Shown: one piece after another, positions 44,108 through 51,270 of the stretch | Layout: each line of letters begins with the position of its first letter | Numbering within the stretch: position 1 is the first letter of the stretch | Assembly: GCF_018499875.1 (NCBI RefSeq) | Contig: NZ_JAHBAY010000016.1 | Coordinates: 1 to 64,000 of the forward strand | DNA: 64,000 bases | Direction: 5' to 3' | From: Kineosporia corallincola | GTDB lineage: Bacteria; Actinomycetota; Actinomycetes; Actinomycetales; Kineosporiaceae | The notes under the pieces: generated by a model | Told to the model about the DNA's origin: nothing | The model's input: only the letters and a program-made list of their open reading frames with translations | The model's database searches: none | Program-made: the position numbers and the translations under genes

Positions 44108-44498
44108 TATCTGCCGTGGGCCGCCGGCTGTCGCCTGTTCCGGCGATCCCGGGACGCTTCGGGTGGGATCGGAGTCTTGGGGGCACGATGTGTGTACACG
44201 AGAGCATGCGCAGGGTCATGGTCCTGAGGCTTCGTGACGGCCCGATGTGCCGCACGCTCCAGGTGCTTTCGGGCCTCGCCCACCGATCATCGTCATGGCC
44301 GGGGCGTCAGGTTTCCGGGTCTCGCGCCGGAAGTTCTGCCGCATGACCTTCCGCACGTGAGCGCGTCCTCGGTGGTCGATCACCGATTGACGCATCCGCC
44401 GCCGACCTGAGAGAGTTCTAGAAGAGTTGGCGATCTGGGAGGCACGCATGCGTGAGCCGGTCATGATGGACGTCCTGGCGGAGAAGGAGGGTTCCCTC
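44108..44498. other. 391-bp gap between the methyltransferase and trpB genes
   Basis: Divergent promoter region. A -35-like TTGACG lies at 44387-44392, without a convincing -10 at the right distance. I looked for a Trp-rich leader peptide and a T-box and found neither. Nothing else I can support. Confidence 0.4.
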
Positions 44499-45659
44499 AT
44501 GCGTGAACCGTCCGGCATCGGCCGATTCGGTGAGTACGGTGGGCGTTTCGTCCCCGAATCGCTGATCCCGGCCTGCCGGGCGATCGAGGAGGCGTTCCGG
44601 GATGCCTGGGCCGATCCGGGCTTCCGCGGTGAGCTGGACCGGCTGCTGTCGGTCTACGCGGGCCGGCCGACACCGATGACGCCGGCCACGAACCTGTCCG
44701 CCGAGCTCGGCGTCCATCTTCTGCTGAAGCGCGAGGATCTGGCGCACACCGGCTCGCACAAGATCAACAACGTGCTCGGGCAGGCCCTTCTCGCCCGGCG
44801 CATGGGCAAGACCCGGCTGATCGCCGAGACCGGTGCCGGCCAGCACGGCGTCGCGACCGCCACTGCCGCCGCGCTGCTGGGCATGGAGTGCACCGTCTAC
44901 ATGGGCGCGAAAGACATCGAGCGGCAGGAGCTCAACGTCTTCCGGATGAAGATGCTGGGCGCCGAGGTCGTCGCGGTGCACAGCGGCAGCCGCACGCTCA
45001 AGGACGCCTGCAACGAGGCCATGCGCCAGTGGGTGTCTCGGGTCGAGGACACGCACTACTGCCTGGGTTCCGTGATGGGCCCGCACCCCTACCCGTGGAT
45101 GGTGCGGGAGTTCCAGCGGGTGATCGGCGAGGAGTCGCGCGGGCAGGCCGCTTCCGCGCTCGGCGCCGGGGTGCCGGACTATGTGGTGGCCTGCATCGGG
45201 GGCGGCTCCAATGCCGCCGGCACCTTCGCCGGATTCGTCGGCACGGCTGCCCGTCTGGTCGGCGTCGAGGCGGCCGGCGGGGCCGCGATGGCCCACGGCG
45301 AGCAGGGCATCGTGCACGGTTTCCGCTCGAAGGTGCTCCAGGACGAGCACGGCCAGATCGCCGAGGCGCACTCGATCTCGGCAGGCCTGGACTACCCGGG
45401 CATCGGGCCGGAGCACGCCCACCTGGGTGACATGGGCCGGGTCCGCTACGTCACCGTGGACGACGGCGAGGTGCTGGACGCGGTGCACCGGCTGGCCCGC
45501 AGCGAGGGCATCCTCTGTGCCCTGGAGTCGGCTCACGCCGTGGCCTGGGTGATGCGGGCCGCCGGGACCGACGAGCTCCCGGCCGGTTCGACCGTGGTGC
45601 TGACGCTGTCCGGCCGCGGTGACAAAGACATGGCGACCCTGATGGAGCACACTCGGTGA
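44499..45659 (+). CDS. trpB: Tryptophan synthase beta chain
   Basis: 386 residues. It joins indole and serine to tryptophan with PLP. The PLP lysine is K88 in LAHTGSHKINNVLGQALLARRMGKTRLIAETGAGQHGVATATAA, where the Glu of AETGAG is the catalytic acid; the phosphate-binding GGGSNAAG and the C-terminal SEGILCALESAHAVA are also present. ATG 44499 is chosen for the AAGGAGGG 8 bp before it; upstream in-frame starts add an unrelated peptide. The GTG of trpA overlaps its stop. Only trpB and trpA are here, with no trpC or trpE nearby. Confidence 0.96.
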   Translation: MREPSGIGRFGEYGGRFVPESLIPACRAIEEAFRDAWADPGFRGELDRLLSVYAGRPTPMTPATNLSAELGVHLLLKREDLAHTGSHKINNVLGQALLARRMGKTRLIAETGAGQHGVATATAAALLGMECTVYMGAKDIERQELNVFRMKMLGAEVVAVHSGSRTLKDACNEAMRQWVSRVEDTHYCLGSVMGPHPYPWMVREFQRVIGEESRGQAASALGAGVPDYVVACIGGGSNAAGTFAGFVGTAARLVGVEAAGGAAMAHGEQGIVHGFRSKVLQDEHGQIAEAHSISAGLDYPGIGPEHAHLGDMGRVRYVTVDDGEVLDAVHRLARSEGILCALESAHAVAWVMRAAGTDELPAGSTVVLTLSGRGDKDMATLMEHTR

Positions 45660-46459
45660 ACATCCTCGAAAAGACCCTGCGCACGGCCAGGGACGGCGGG
45701 CGCAAGCTCCTGGTCCCCTACGTGACCGGCGGCATCACGGCGGACTGGACCGATCAGCTGCTGGCCTTCCAGGAGGCGGGGGCGGACGCGATCGAGGTCG
45801 GGCTGCCCTTCTCCGACCCCATGCTCGACGGCCCGACCATCCAGCGGGCGTCCGACCAGGCCCTGGCCCGCGGGACGACGCTCGACGAGATTCTCGCCGG
45901 CCTCGCCGCGATCCGGGACCGGGTGCGCGTCCCGCTGGTGGCGATGACCTACGCGAACCTCGTGGTGCGGCAGGGCTACCGGGAGTTCTGCGGGCGTCTC
46001 GCCGAGGCCGGTGTGGCCGGCCTCATCGTGCCGGACCTGCCGCTGGACGAGCTCGACGGCCTGGGCGAGGTGGCCGATGCCGCCGGGATCGACCTGGTAC
46101 TGCTGGCGGCGCCGTCCACCACCCCGGAACGGATGGACGAGATCTGCCGTCACGGGCGCGGTTTCGTCTACGCGGTGAGCGTGATGGGAACCACCGGGGA
46201 ACGCTCCGACCTGGCCGCCACCGGCACCGAGCTCGCCGCGGCCGTCACGGCGCGTACGGATCTGCCGGTGCTGATCGGTTTCGGCGTCTCGTCGCCGGAG
46301 CACGCCGTCACGGCGGCGACCACGGCCGACGGGGTGGTGGTCGCCTCGGCGCTGATGCGGCGGGTGCTGGAGGGATCGTCCCCGGCCGAGGTCGCGCAGG
46401 ACGTGGCCGCGATCCGGCGGGCGCTCGACGCCGCGGTGACGAGTGCCGTGGCTGGGTAA
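45656..46459 (+). CDS. trpA: Tryptophan synthase alpha chain
   Basis: 267 residues, TIM barrel that splits indole-glycerol phosphate and channels indole to TrpB. The catalytic pair is E47 (DAIEVGLPFSDP) and D58 (MLDGPTIQRAS); the phosphate loop is GFGVSSPEH near residue 206. The start is GTG 45656, overlapping the trpB stop as GTGA. A 15-bp tandem repeat starts 13 bp after its stop codon. Confidence 0.96.
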   Translation: MNILEKTLRTARDGGRKLLVPYVTGGITADWTDQLLAFQEAGADAIEVGLPFSDPMLDGPTIQRASDQALARGTTLDEILAGLAAIRDRVRVPLVAMTYANLVVRQGYREFCGRLAEAGVAGLIVPDLPLDELDGLGEVADAAGIDLVLLAAPSTTPERMDEICRHGRGFVYAVSVMGTTGERSDLAATGTELAAAVTARTDLPVLIGFGVSSPEHAVTAATTADGVVVASALMRRVLEGSSPAEVAQDVAAIRRALDAAVTSAVAG

Positions 46460-46471
46460 CCGTTCCCGGGC

Positions 46472-46620
46472 ACGGAGGGCTCGTGTACGGAGGGCTCGTG
46501 TACGGAGGGCTCGTGTACGCCGGGCTCGTGTACGCCGGGCTCGTGTACGCCGGGCTCGTGTACGCCGGGCTCGTGTACGCCGGGCTCGTGTACGGAAGGC
46601 TCGTGTACGCCGGGCCCATG
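46472..46620. repeat. 15-bp minisatellite, nine copies plus a decayed one
   Basis: Unit ACGCCGGGCTCGTGT, with ACGGAGG variants at the left end and one ACGGAAG. Nine copies fill 46472-46606; a tenth is degraded. The unit is a multiple of three, so all frames on both strands stay open and give low-complexity peptides, but codon use gives no sign of a real gene. Confidence 0.9.
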
Positions 46621-46849
46621 CTCCGGGGCCTTGTGGATCAGGGCCTGGTGGATCGGGATCTTGTGGGCCAGGGCTTCGCGGACCAGGGCGTCGTGGATCC
46701 GGGGCTCGTGCACCGGCTCAGGTGAACAGCCCCACGGCCTTGCTCGGTGCCGGCCTCGGGGAAGCGGCCGAGCAGCGACAGGGTCATCGGGGCGGCGCCG
46801 ACGAACGGGGTGGCGTCGCACCAGCAGCACACCGGCCAGGCCGAGGTGC

Positions 46850-47510
46850 ACCAGGCCGGGGTGAATCCGGGGAACACGTCGGCCACGGATCCCATCCGCA
46901 CCGCTTCCCCAGCGCCTCGGCCACGGTGGAGCCGTAGTCGGTGGTGCCGGCCGGGTCGCCGTCCACCCGGTCGCCGGCGGTCAGGCCGGGCCAGGCCGGA
47001 TCGGGCCGGATCGGGCCGGATCGGGCCCGGCCAGGCCGGATCGGGCCCGGGCCATGTCCCGTGCACGCCCTTCCTCAGCCGCCGCCGAGCAGCAGTACGG
47101 CGTTGCCGTGGCCGTGATCCAGCCCGCCGGAACCGTTCTCGTCGAACCGCCGGCCGAACCCGGACAGGATGATCGGCGTCGTCCTGTTCCGGCCGGCGGC
47201 GCCCAGGTGCTTCGCGAACGGGGCCAGGGCGGTACTGGCCGCGGTGAGCCGGCGGTGCATCCAGCCGGAGTCGGACCTGCCCAGGTCGAGCGTCGCCACG
47301 CGCAGGCCAAGGTCGTCCCTTGATCGGCCGGGCGGTGTCTTACAGGGCGTTGCCCAGGGCCCAGGGCCCGGGTCCGGGTCCGGGTATCCGTAGGTCTTCG
47401 GGTCACTGCTCTCCGCTGCCGGGCCGCCGAGGATTCCGGCCGCCTGGCACGCCGCGGAGCTGCCGGACGAGATGCCCGCCGCGGCGACGTCGGCGACCTC
47501 GGTGAGCGAG
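46850..47510 (-). pseudogene. Decayed DUF1501 family protein gene
   Basis: Reading leftward, fragments of one DUF1501 protein appear in order but in different frames. About 47510-47350: SLTEVADVAAAG, then SSDPKTYGYPDPD and GNAL, then a TAA stop. From about 47315: IKG/DLGLRVATLDLGRSD after a one-base shift. About 47200-47080: ILSGFGRRFDENGSGGLDHGHGNAVLLLGGG. After another shift LRKGVHGTWPG; after the GC-rich repeat GTTDYGSTVAEALGKR in a third frame; and finally VADVFPGFTP. An internal stop and at least four frame changes make it dead. The N-terminal third is missing. DUF1501 proteins are Tat-exported sulfatase-like proteins, usually beside DUF1800 genes; no such gene is here. Confidence 0.8.
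46984..47050. repeat. 10-bp repeat inside the DUF1501 pseudogene
   Basis: Unit GGATCGGGCC, four clear copies (46998-47047) with diverged copies reading GGCCAGGCCG between and before them. It interrupts the pseudogene where one of its frame changes occurs, so expansion of this tract may have caused the break. Confidence 0.8.
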
Positions 47511-47550
47511 ACCCGATGTGCCGGTGGGGCGCATCAGCAGCGTGGCGGTG

Positions 47551-47620
47551 GCACCGAGCGGCACCGAGCGGCACCGAGCGGCACCGAGCGGCACCGAGCG
47601 GCACCGAGCGGCACCGAGCG
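47551..47620. repeat. Exactly seven copies of a 10-bp repeat
   Basis: GCACCGAGCG repeated seven times without a single mismatch, upstream of the pseudogene remnant. The identity implies recent expansion. The flanking stretches 46621-46850, 47100-47350 (outside pseudogene fragments) and 47621-47940 show no gene I can support. Confidence 0.95.
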
Positions 47621-47949
47621 GCCGCGGCGGCCGTTCACCCGCCGGCACCAGGCTGCGGCGTGAGGTGCCGGCCCTCTGGGGGATGGCTCGCCTGGACCGC
47701 GGGGGAGGTTCCTGTGTCGTCCGGGGATCCCTTCGGCGGTTCTCGTCGTCCTCTGGTGGAAAGTCGCAGGTCAGATCAAGCCACAGGGGCTGTTTCGCCA
47801 ACCTCACGGACGGCTCAAGGAAGTTTTGACGCAGCTGCGGAGGTGCGGATATCGCCCAGTGAGTCGTTGTCGCAGAGGCCTTTTCGTCGAACCCGCGGAG
47901 AGGGATGACGATCGCGATGCCGATGGTGCGATCTGCGCGGCGACGGCCG

Positions 47950-47997
47950 TTGACAGGCGCTGGCTAATTCGTTTAGCTTTTAGCTAACGCAGTTAGC
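47950..47997 (+). promoter_or_regulatory. Promoter with two TetR-type operators
   Basis: -35 TTGACA (47950-47955), 18-bp spacer, -10 TAGCTT (47974-47979). Two copies of GCTAA-N5-TTAGC lie at 47963-47977 and 47983-47997, exactly 20 bp apart, one covering the spacer and -10 and the other the likely transcription start. It drives the hydrolase-TetR pair and should be repressed by that TetR protein. Confidence 0.85.
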
Positions 47998-48019
47998 CAC
48001 GGACTTCACGGAGGACGCC

Positions 48020-48856
48020 ATGACCGAGTACCTGGAGCTCGACGAGGGCACCATCGCCTACGACCTGACCGGGCAGGGGCCGCTGGTCGTGCTCGCCCAC
48101 GGGATGGGCGACAGCCGCCACTCCTACCGTTTCGTGGCCCCGGCCCTGGTCGCCGCCGGCTACCGGGTGGCCAACGTCGACATCCGCGGCTGCGGCGACT
48201 CCGGCGTGGACTGGAAGGGCTACAGCCGCACCGACATCGCCGGTGACCTGGTGGCCCTGGTGCGTCACCTGGGCGGCCCGGCCGTGCTCGTCGGCCAGTC
48301 GATCAGCGGGGGTGCCGCCACGATCGCCGCGGCCACCGCGCCCGACCTGATCTCCGGCGTGATCGAGCTGGCGCCGTTCACCCGGGCGCAGTCCGTCGAC
48401 CTGGGCGGGCTGTTCACGGCGAAGGGTTACCGCACCGGGTCGCTGCTGCTGATGCGGGTGCTGGCGGCCGGCAGCCTGACGGCCTGGACGCGCTACCTCG
48501 ACCTGGCCTACCCGGCCCGGCCCGCCGACTGGGACGCCGAGCTGGCCCGCATCGAGTCCAAGCTGCGGGAACCTGGCCGGATGAAGGTGCTCCAGAAGAT
48601 GATGCAGTCGAGCCCGGCCGACGCCGGCGCGCGGCTGGCCGACGTGCGCTGCCCGGTGCTGGTGGTCCAGGGCGGCGCCGACCCGGACTGGGCCGACCCG
48701 CGCGCCGAGGGCGAGAAGATCGTCGCCGACCTGGCTCAGGGGCTGGGTGAACTGGCCGTGATCGACGAGGCGGGCCACTACGCGCACGCCCAGACTCCCA
48801 CCCGCGTGCTCGATCTGGCCCTGCCGTTCCTGGCCCGGACGCTGAACGTTGCCTAG
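48020..48856 (+). CDS. Alpha/beta hydrolase
   Basis: 278 residues. The oxyanion loop is VVLAHGMGDSRHSYRFVAPALVAAGYRVANVDIRGCGDSG, the nucleophile Ser sits in VLVGQSISGGAATIAAA (G-x-S-x-S/G), the acid in VVQGGADPDWADP, and the His in IDEAGHYAHAQTP. Cytoplasmic, no signal. The substrate (ester, epoxide or lactone) is unknown. It is the first gene after an operator-covered promoter and overlaps the TetR gene by 8 bp; the two form a self-regulated pair, so the substrate or product may be the TetR ligand. Confidence 0.92.
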   Translation: MTEYLELDEGTIAYDLTGQGPLVVLAHGMGDSRHSYRFVAPALVAAGYRVANVDIRGCGDSGVDWKGYSRTDIAGDLVALVRHLGGPAVLVGQSISGGAATIAAATAPDLISGVIELAPFTRAQSVDLGGLFTAKGYRTGSLLLMRVLAAGSLTAWTRYLDLAYPARPADWDAELARIESKLREPGRMKVLQKMMQSSPADAGARLADVRCPVLVVQGGADPDWADPRAEGEKIVADLAQGLGELAVIDEAGHYAHAQTPTRVLDLALPFLARTLNVA

Positions 48857-49427
48857 GGCCGGACTCGACCCGGCCGCCGTCACCGCGGCCGCGGCGGCCC
48901 TGACCGACGAGATCGGGTTCGACCGGCTCAGCATGGGGCTGATCGCCGAGCGGCTCGGGGTGAAGACGCCGTCGCTGTACAAACACGTCGACGGCCTGGC
49001 CGACCTGTCGCACCGGATCGCGGTGCTGGCGATGGACGAGTTCGCCGACACCCTGCGCGACGCCATCCAGGGCCTGGCCGGTGGGGACGCGCTGGCCGCC
49101 GCGGCCCAGGCGATCCGCGGGTTCGTGCTGGAGCACCCGGGCCGCTACGCCGCGGCCAACCTGGCGCAGCGGAGCGGGGACGACGATCCGCTGGTCCCGG
49201 CGAGCGGGCGGGTGCTGGCCTCGCTCGCGGCGGTGCTGAACGGGTATCACCTGGAGCCCGGGCAGCAGATCCACGCGATGCGGATGCTGCGCAGCGTGCT
49301 GCACGGGTTCGCGACGCTGGAGGCCGGCGGCGGATTCCAGATCGACGCGGACGTCGAGGTGAGCTTCCGCTGGATGATCGACTTCGTCGATCGGGGGCTG
49401 CGGGCGATCGCCGCTGAAAAGGGCTGA
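48849..49427 (+). CDS. TetR family regulator (WHG domain type)
   Basis: 192 residues. HTH: LDPAAVTAAAAALTDEIGFDRLSMGLIAERLGVKTPSLYKHVDGLADLSHRIAVLAM. The C-terminal domain is of the WHG type (ADTLRDAIQGLAGGDALAAAAQAIRGFVLEHPGRYAA...MRMLRSVLHGFATLEAGGGFQ). TTG 48849 lies inside the end of the hydrolase gene, giving tight coupling. It probably represses the shared promoter through the GCTAA-N5-TTAGC sites. Confidence 0.92.
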   Translation: MPRAGLDPAAVTAAAAALTDEIGFDRLSMGLIAERLGVKTPSLYKHVDGLADLSHRIAVLAMDEFADTLRDAIQGLAGGDALAAAAQAIRGFVLEHPGRYAAANLAQRSGDDDPLVPASGRVLASLAAVLNGYHLEPGQQIHAMRMLRSVLHGFATLEAGGGFQIDADVEVSFRWMIDFVDRGLRAIAAEKG

Positions 49428-49480
49428 GAAGCTGTCGATTTGCTGTGTCCTGCCGGAGCCGGTCCGGCCGCCGTCGGAGA

Positions 49481-49551
49481 TTTAAAAAGGACTTAGCGTC
49501 CTTTAAAGGAGTTGGAACCGACAAACAAGACATATCAACCAATTGGTTGAT
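49481..49551. promoter_or_regulatory. AT-rich hairpin and 18-bp palindrome before the Tad operon
   Basis: TTTAAAAAGGAC-TTAGC-GTCCTTTAAA (49481-49507) forms a stem and ATCAACCAATTGGTTGAT (49534-49551) is a perfect palindrome. This is the most AT-rich stretch of the region. The hairpin may end the TetR transcript; the palindrome is a good operator candidate for the pilus operon. No other feature is visible in the 347-bp gap. Confidence 0.6.
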
Positions 49552-49774
49552 GATCTCTTGATCCCGTACTGGCAGACTGCCGCGCAGCGATGCGGATCGT
49601 GCCCGTTCCGTCACGCAGGCAGTGCGTGGCATTCCCCGGCCGGGGGGCCGTGGGGGTGGGGACACGCAGCGGGCGGGGCCGACGGTGGTCCAGCGGCGCC
49701 GGACCCGAGGGGGCCGGTGGCGGCGGCCGGTCGCTTCCGGCGGTGCAGGCTAGACGAAATGGCGGTTGCAGGGC

Positions 49775-50467
49775 ATGACGACGGCGGACACCGTGCGGGC
49801 AGGGGCGTCCGGTGCGGCCCAGGACGGCGACCGGGCCACGGCCACGGGTGCTCCGGGTGGGGCCGGGTCACCGGTCCGCACCCGCAGGCGCCCGGTGCTG
49901 GTGGCGATGTCCATCCTCTTCGTGGTGGTCGGCGCCCTGCTGATGGCCTGGCTGGTCACGATGCTCGGCGACACCCAGCCGGTGGTCGGGGTGCGCCAGA
50001 ACGTCGCCCGCGGCGAGGTGATCGAGGAGAGCGACCTGGTCGTGCTCGACCTGGCCGGCGCACCCGGGCTGGACACCGTTCCAGGCTCACGACTTTCGAC
50101 GCTGGTGGGCAAGCGGGCCGCGCAGGACCTGAGCGCCGGCGGCGTGGTCACCCCCGGCCAGGTCACCGACGAGGTGCTGCCCGCCGACGGCGAGTCCGTG
50201 GTCGGCGTCAGCCTGACCAGGGGGCAGCTGCCCGCCACCCCGCTGCTGGCGGGCGACACCGTGCGGGTGGTGTTCACCCCCGGTCAGCAGGACGACGTGC
50301 CCCGCGCCCAGCCGCAGACCGTCACCGCCACCGTCGTCTCACCGGGCGTCGCCGACGACCAGGGCCAGGTGGTGGTGGACGTCAGCGTGCCGCAGATCTC
50401 CGCGGCCCGCCTGGCCGCCGCGGTCGCCACCGGCCGGGTCGCCGTCGTGCTGGACAGCAACAACTGA
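49775..50467 (+). CDS. cpaB: CpaB/RcpC-like pilus assembly protein (SAF domain)
   Basis: 230 residues. One membrane span (about 43-65, VLVAMSILFVVVGALLMAWLVTML) then the SAF domain (VVGVRQNVARGEVIEESDLVVLDLAGAPGLDTVPGSRLSTLVGKRAAQDLSAGGVVTPGQV) outside, typical of Tad locus RcpC/CpaB proteins. In these loci it precedes the CpaE-like and TadA genes, as here. ATG 49775, CAGGG upstream; the next ATG overlaps its stop (TGATG). First gene of the Flp/Tad operon. Confidence 0.88.
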   Translation: MTTADTVRAGASGAAQDGDRATATGAPGGAGSPVRTRRRPVLVAMSILFVVVGALLMAWLVTMLGDTQPVVGVRQNVARGEVIEESDLVVLDLAGAPGLDTVPGSRLSTLVGKRAAQDLSAGGVVTPGQVTDEVLPADGESVVGVSLTRGQLPATPLLAGDTVRVVFTPGQQDDVPRAQPQTVTATVVSPGVADDQGQVVVDVSVPQISAARLAAAVATGRVAVVLDSNN

Positions 50468-51270
50468 TGGCCGTCATCACGCTCGCCTCCGGATCGGGCT
50501 CCCCGGGTGTCACCACCACCGCGCTGGCCCTGGCCGTCGCCTGGCCCCGGCCGGCCCTGCTGGTCGAGGCCGACCCCAGCGGCAGCTCCGCGATCAGCGC
50601 CGGCTGGTTCCGTGGCAGCCCGCCCCACGACGGCGGCCTGCTCAGCCTCGTCATGGCGCACCGGCAGGGCCGGCTCGCCGAGGCCGTGCCCGAGGTCGCC
50701 GTCCCGGTCGAGGGCAGCGGCGCGCAGATCCTCGCCGGCACCCGCTCCCCGGCCCAGGCCGCGTCGCTGGCGCCGGTCTGGGAGGCACTCGCCGCCGAGC
50801 TGCGGACGATGGACGCCCGGGGCATGGACGTTCTGGTGGACGCCGGCCGGCTCGGGCTGACCGGCACGCCGGAGCCGCTGCTGACCGCCGCCGACGCGGT
50901 GCTGCTGGTCAGCCGCACCTCGCTGCCCGCGGTCGCCGGGGTGCGTGGCTGGGCCTCCCGGCTCCAGCGTGACTTCGCCGCCCGCGGCACCGAACACCAG
51001 ATCGGGCTGCTGACCGTCGGCGACAAACGTCCCTACACCGCCGCCGAAACCGCGCGCACCCTGCGGATTCCCGCCGTCGCCAGCATCACCTGGGACCCGG
51101 ACGCCGCCGAGGTGTACTCCGACGGCAGGCCGTCCGGCCGCACGTTCGGCCGCGGCGGTTACGCCCGCAGCGTGCGCGCGGCGGTCTCGGCCGTGCAGGA
51201 GTTCGTCGCCGCCAACCGGTCCCGCCTCGACGCCGGGAACCTGCTCGACGTGGGGGAGACCACCCGGTGA
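50467..51270 (+). CDS. CpaE-like MinD/ParA-type protein with altered P-loop
   Basis: 267 residues, MinD/ParA fold: MAVITLASGSGSPGVTTTALALAVAWPRPALLVEADPSGSSAISAGW at the start, then VLVDAGRLG and VLLVSRTSLPAVAGVRGW. The P-loop reads GSPGVTTTA where ParA has KGGxGKT/S: both lysines of the deviant Walker A motif are missing. It probably binds nucleotide weakly or not at all and acts as a scaffold placing the pilus machine. This form is regular in actinobacterial Tad loci. Overlaps the neighbours on both sides. Confidence 0.85.
   Translation: MAVITLASGSGSPGVTTTALALAVAWPRPALLVEADPSGSSAISAGWFRGSPPHDGGLLSLVMAHRQGRLAEAVPEVAVPVEGSGAQILAGTRSPAQAASLAPVWEALAAELRTMDARGMDVLVDAGRLGLTGTPEPLLTAADAVLLVSRTSLPAVAGVRGWASRLQRDFAARGTEHQIGLLTVGDKRPYTAAETARTLRIPAVASITWDPDAAEVYSDGRPSGRTFGRGGYARSVRAAVSAVQEFVAANRSRLDAGNLLDVGETTR

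Noticed and set aside
44194-44350. Trp leader peptide before trpB
   Set aside because: The only short frame has a single Trp codon and no attenuator-like stem pair follows.
46483-46725. Open frames over the 15-bp repeat (YAGLV and TSPAY peptide repeats)
   Set aside because: The period of 15 opens every frame on both strands; there is no ribosome site and no conserved protein sequence.
46472-47620. Tandem repeats as a CRISPR array
   Set aside because: The units are 10-15 bp, directly adjacent, without spacers, and no cas gene is present.
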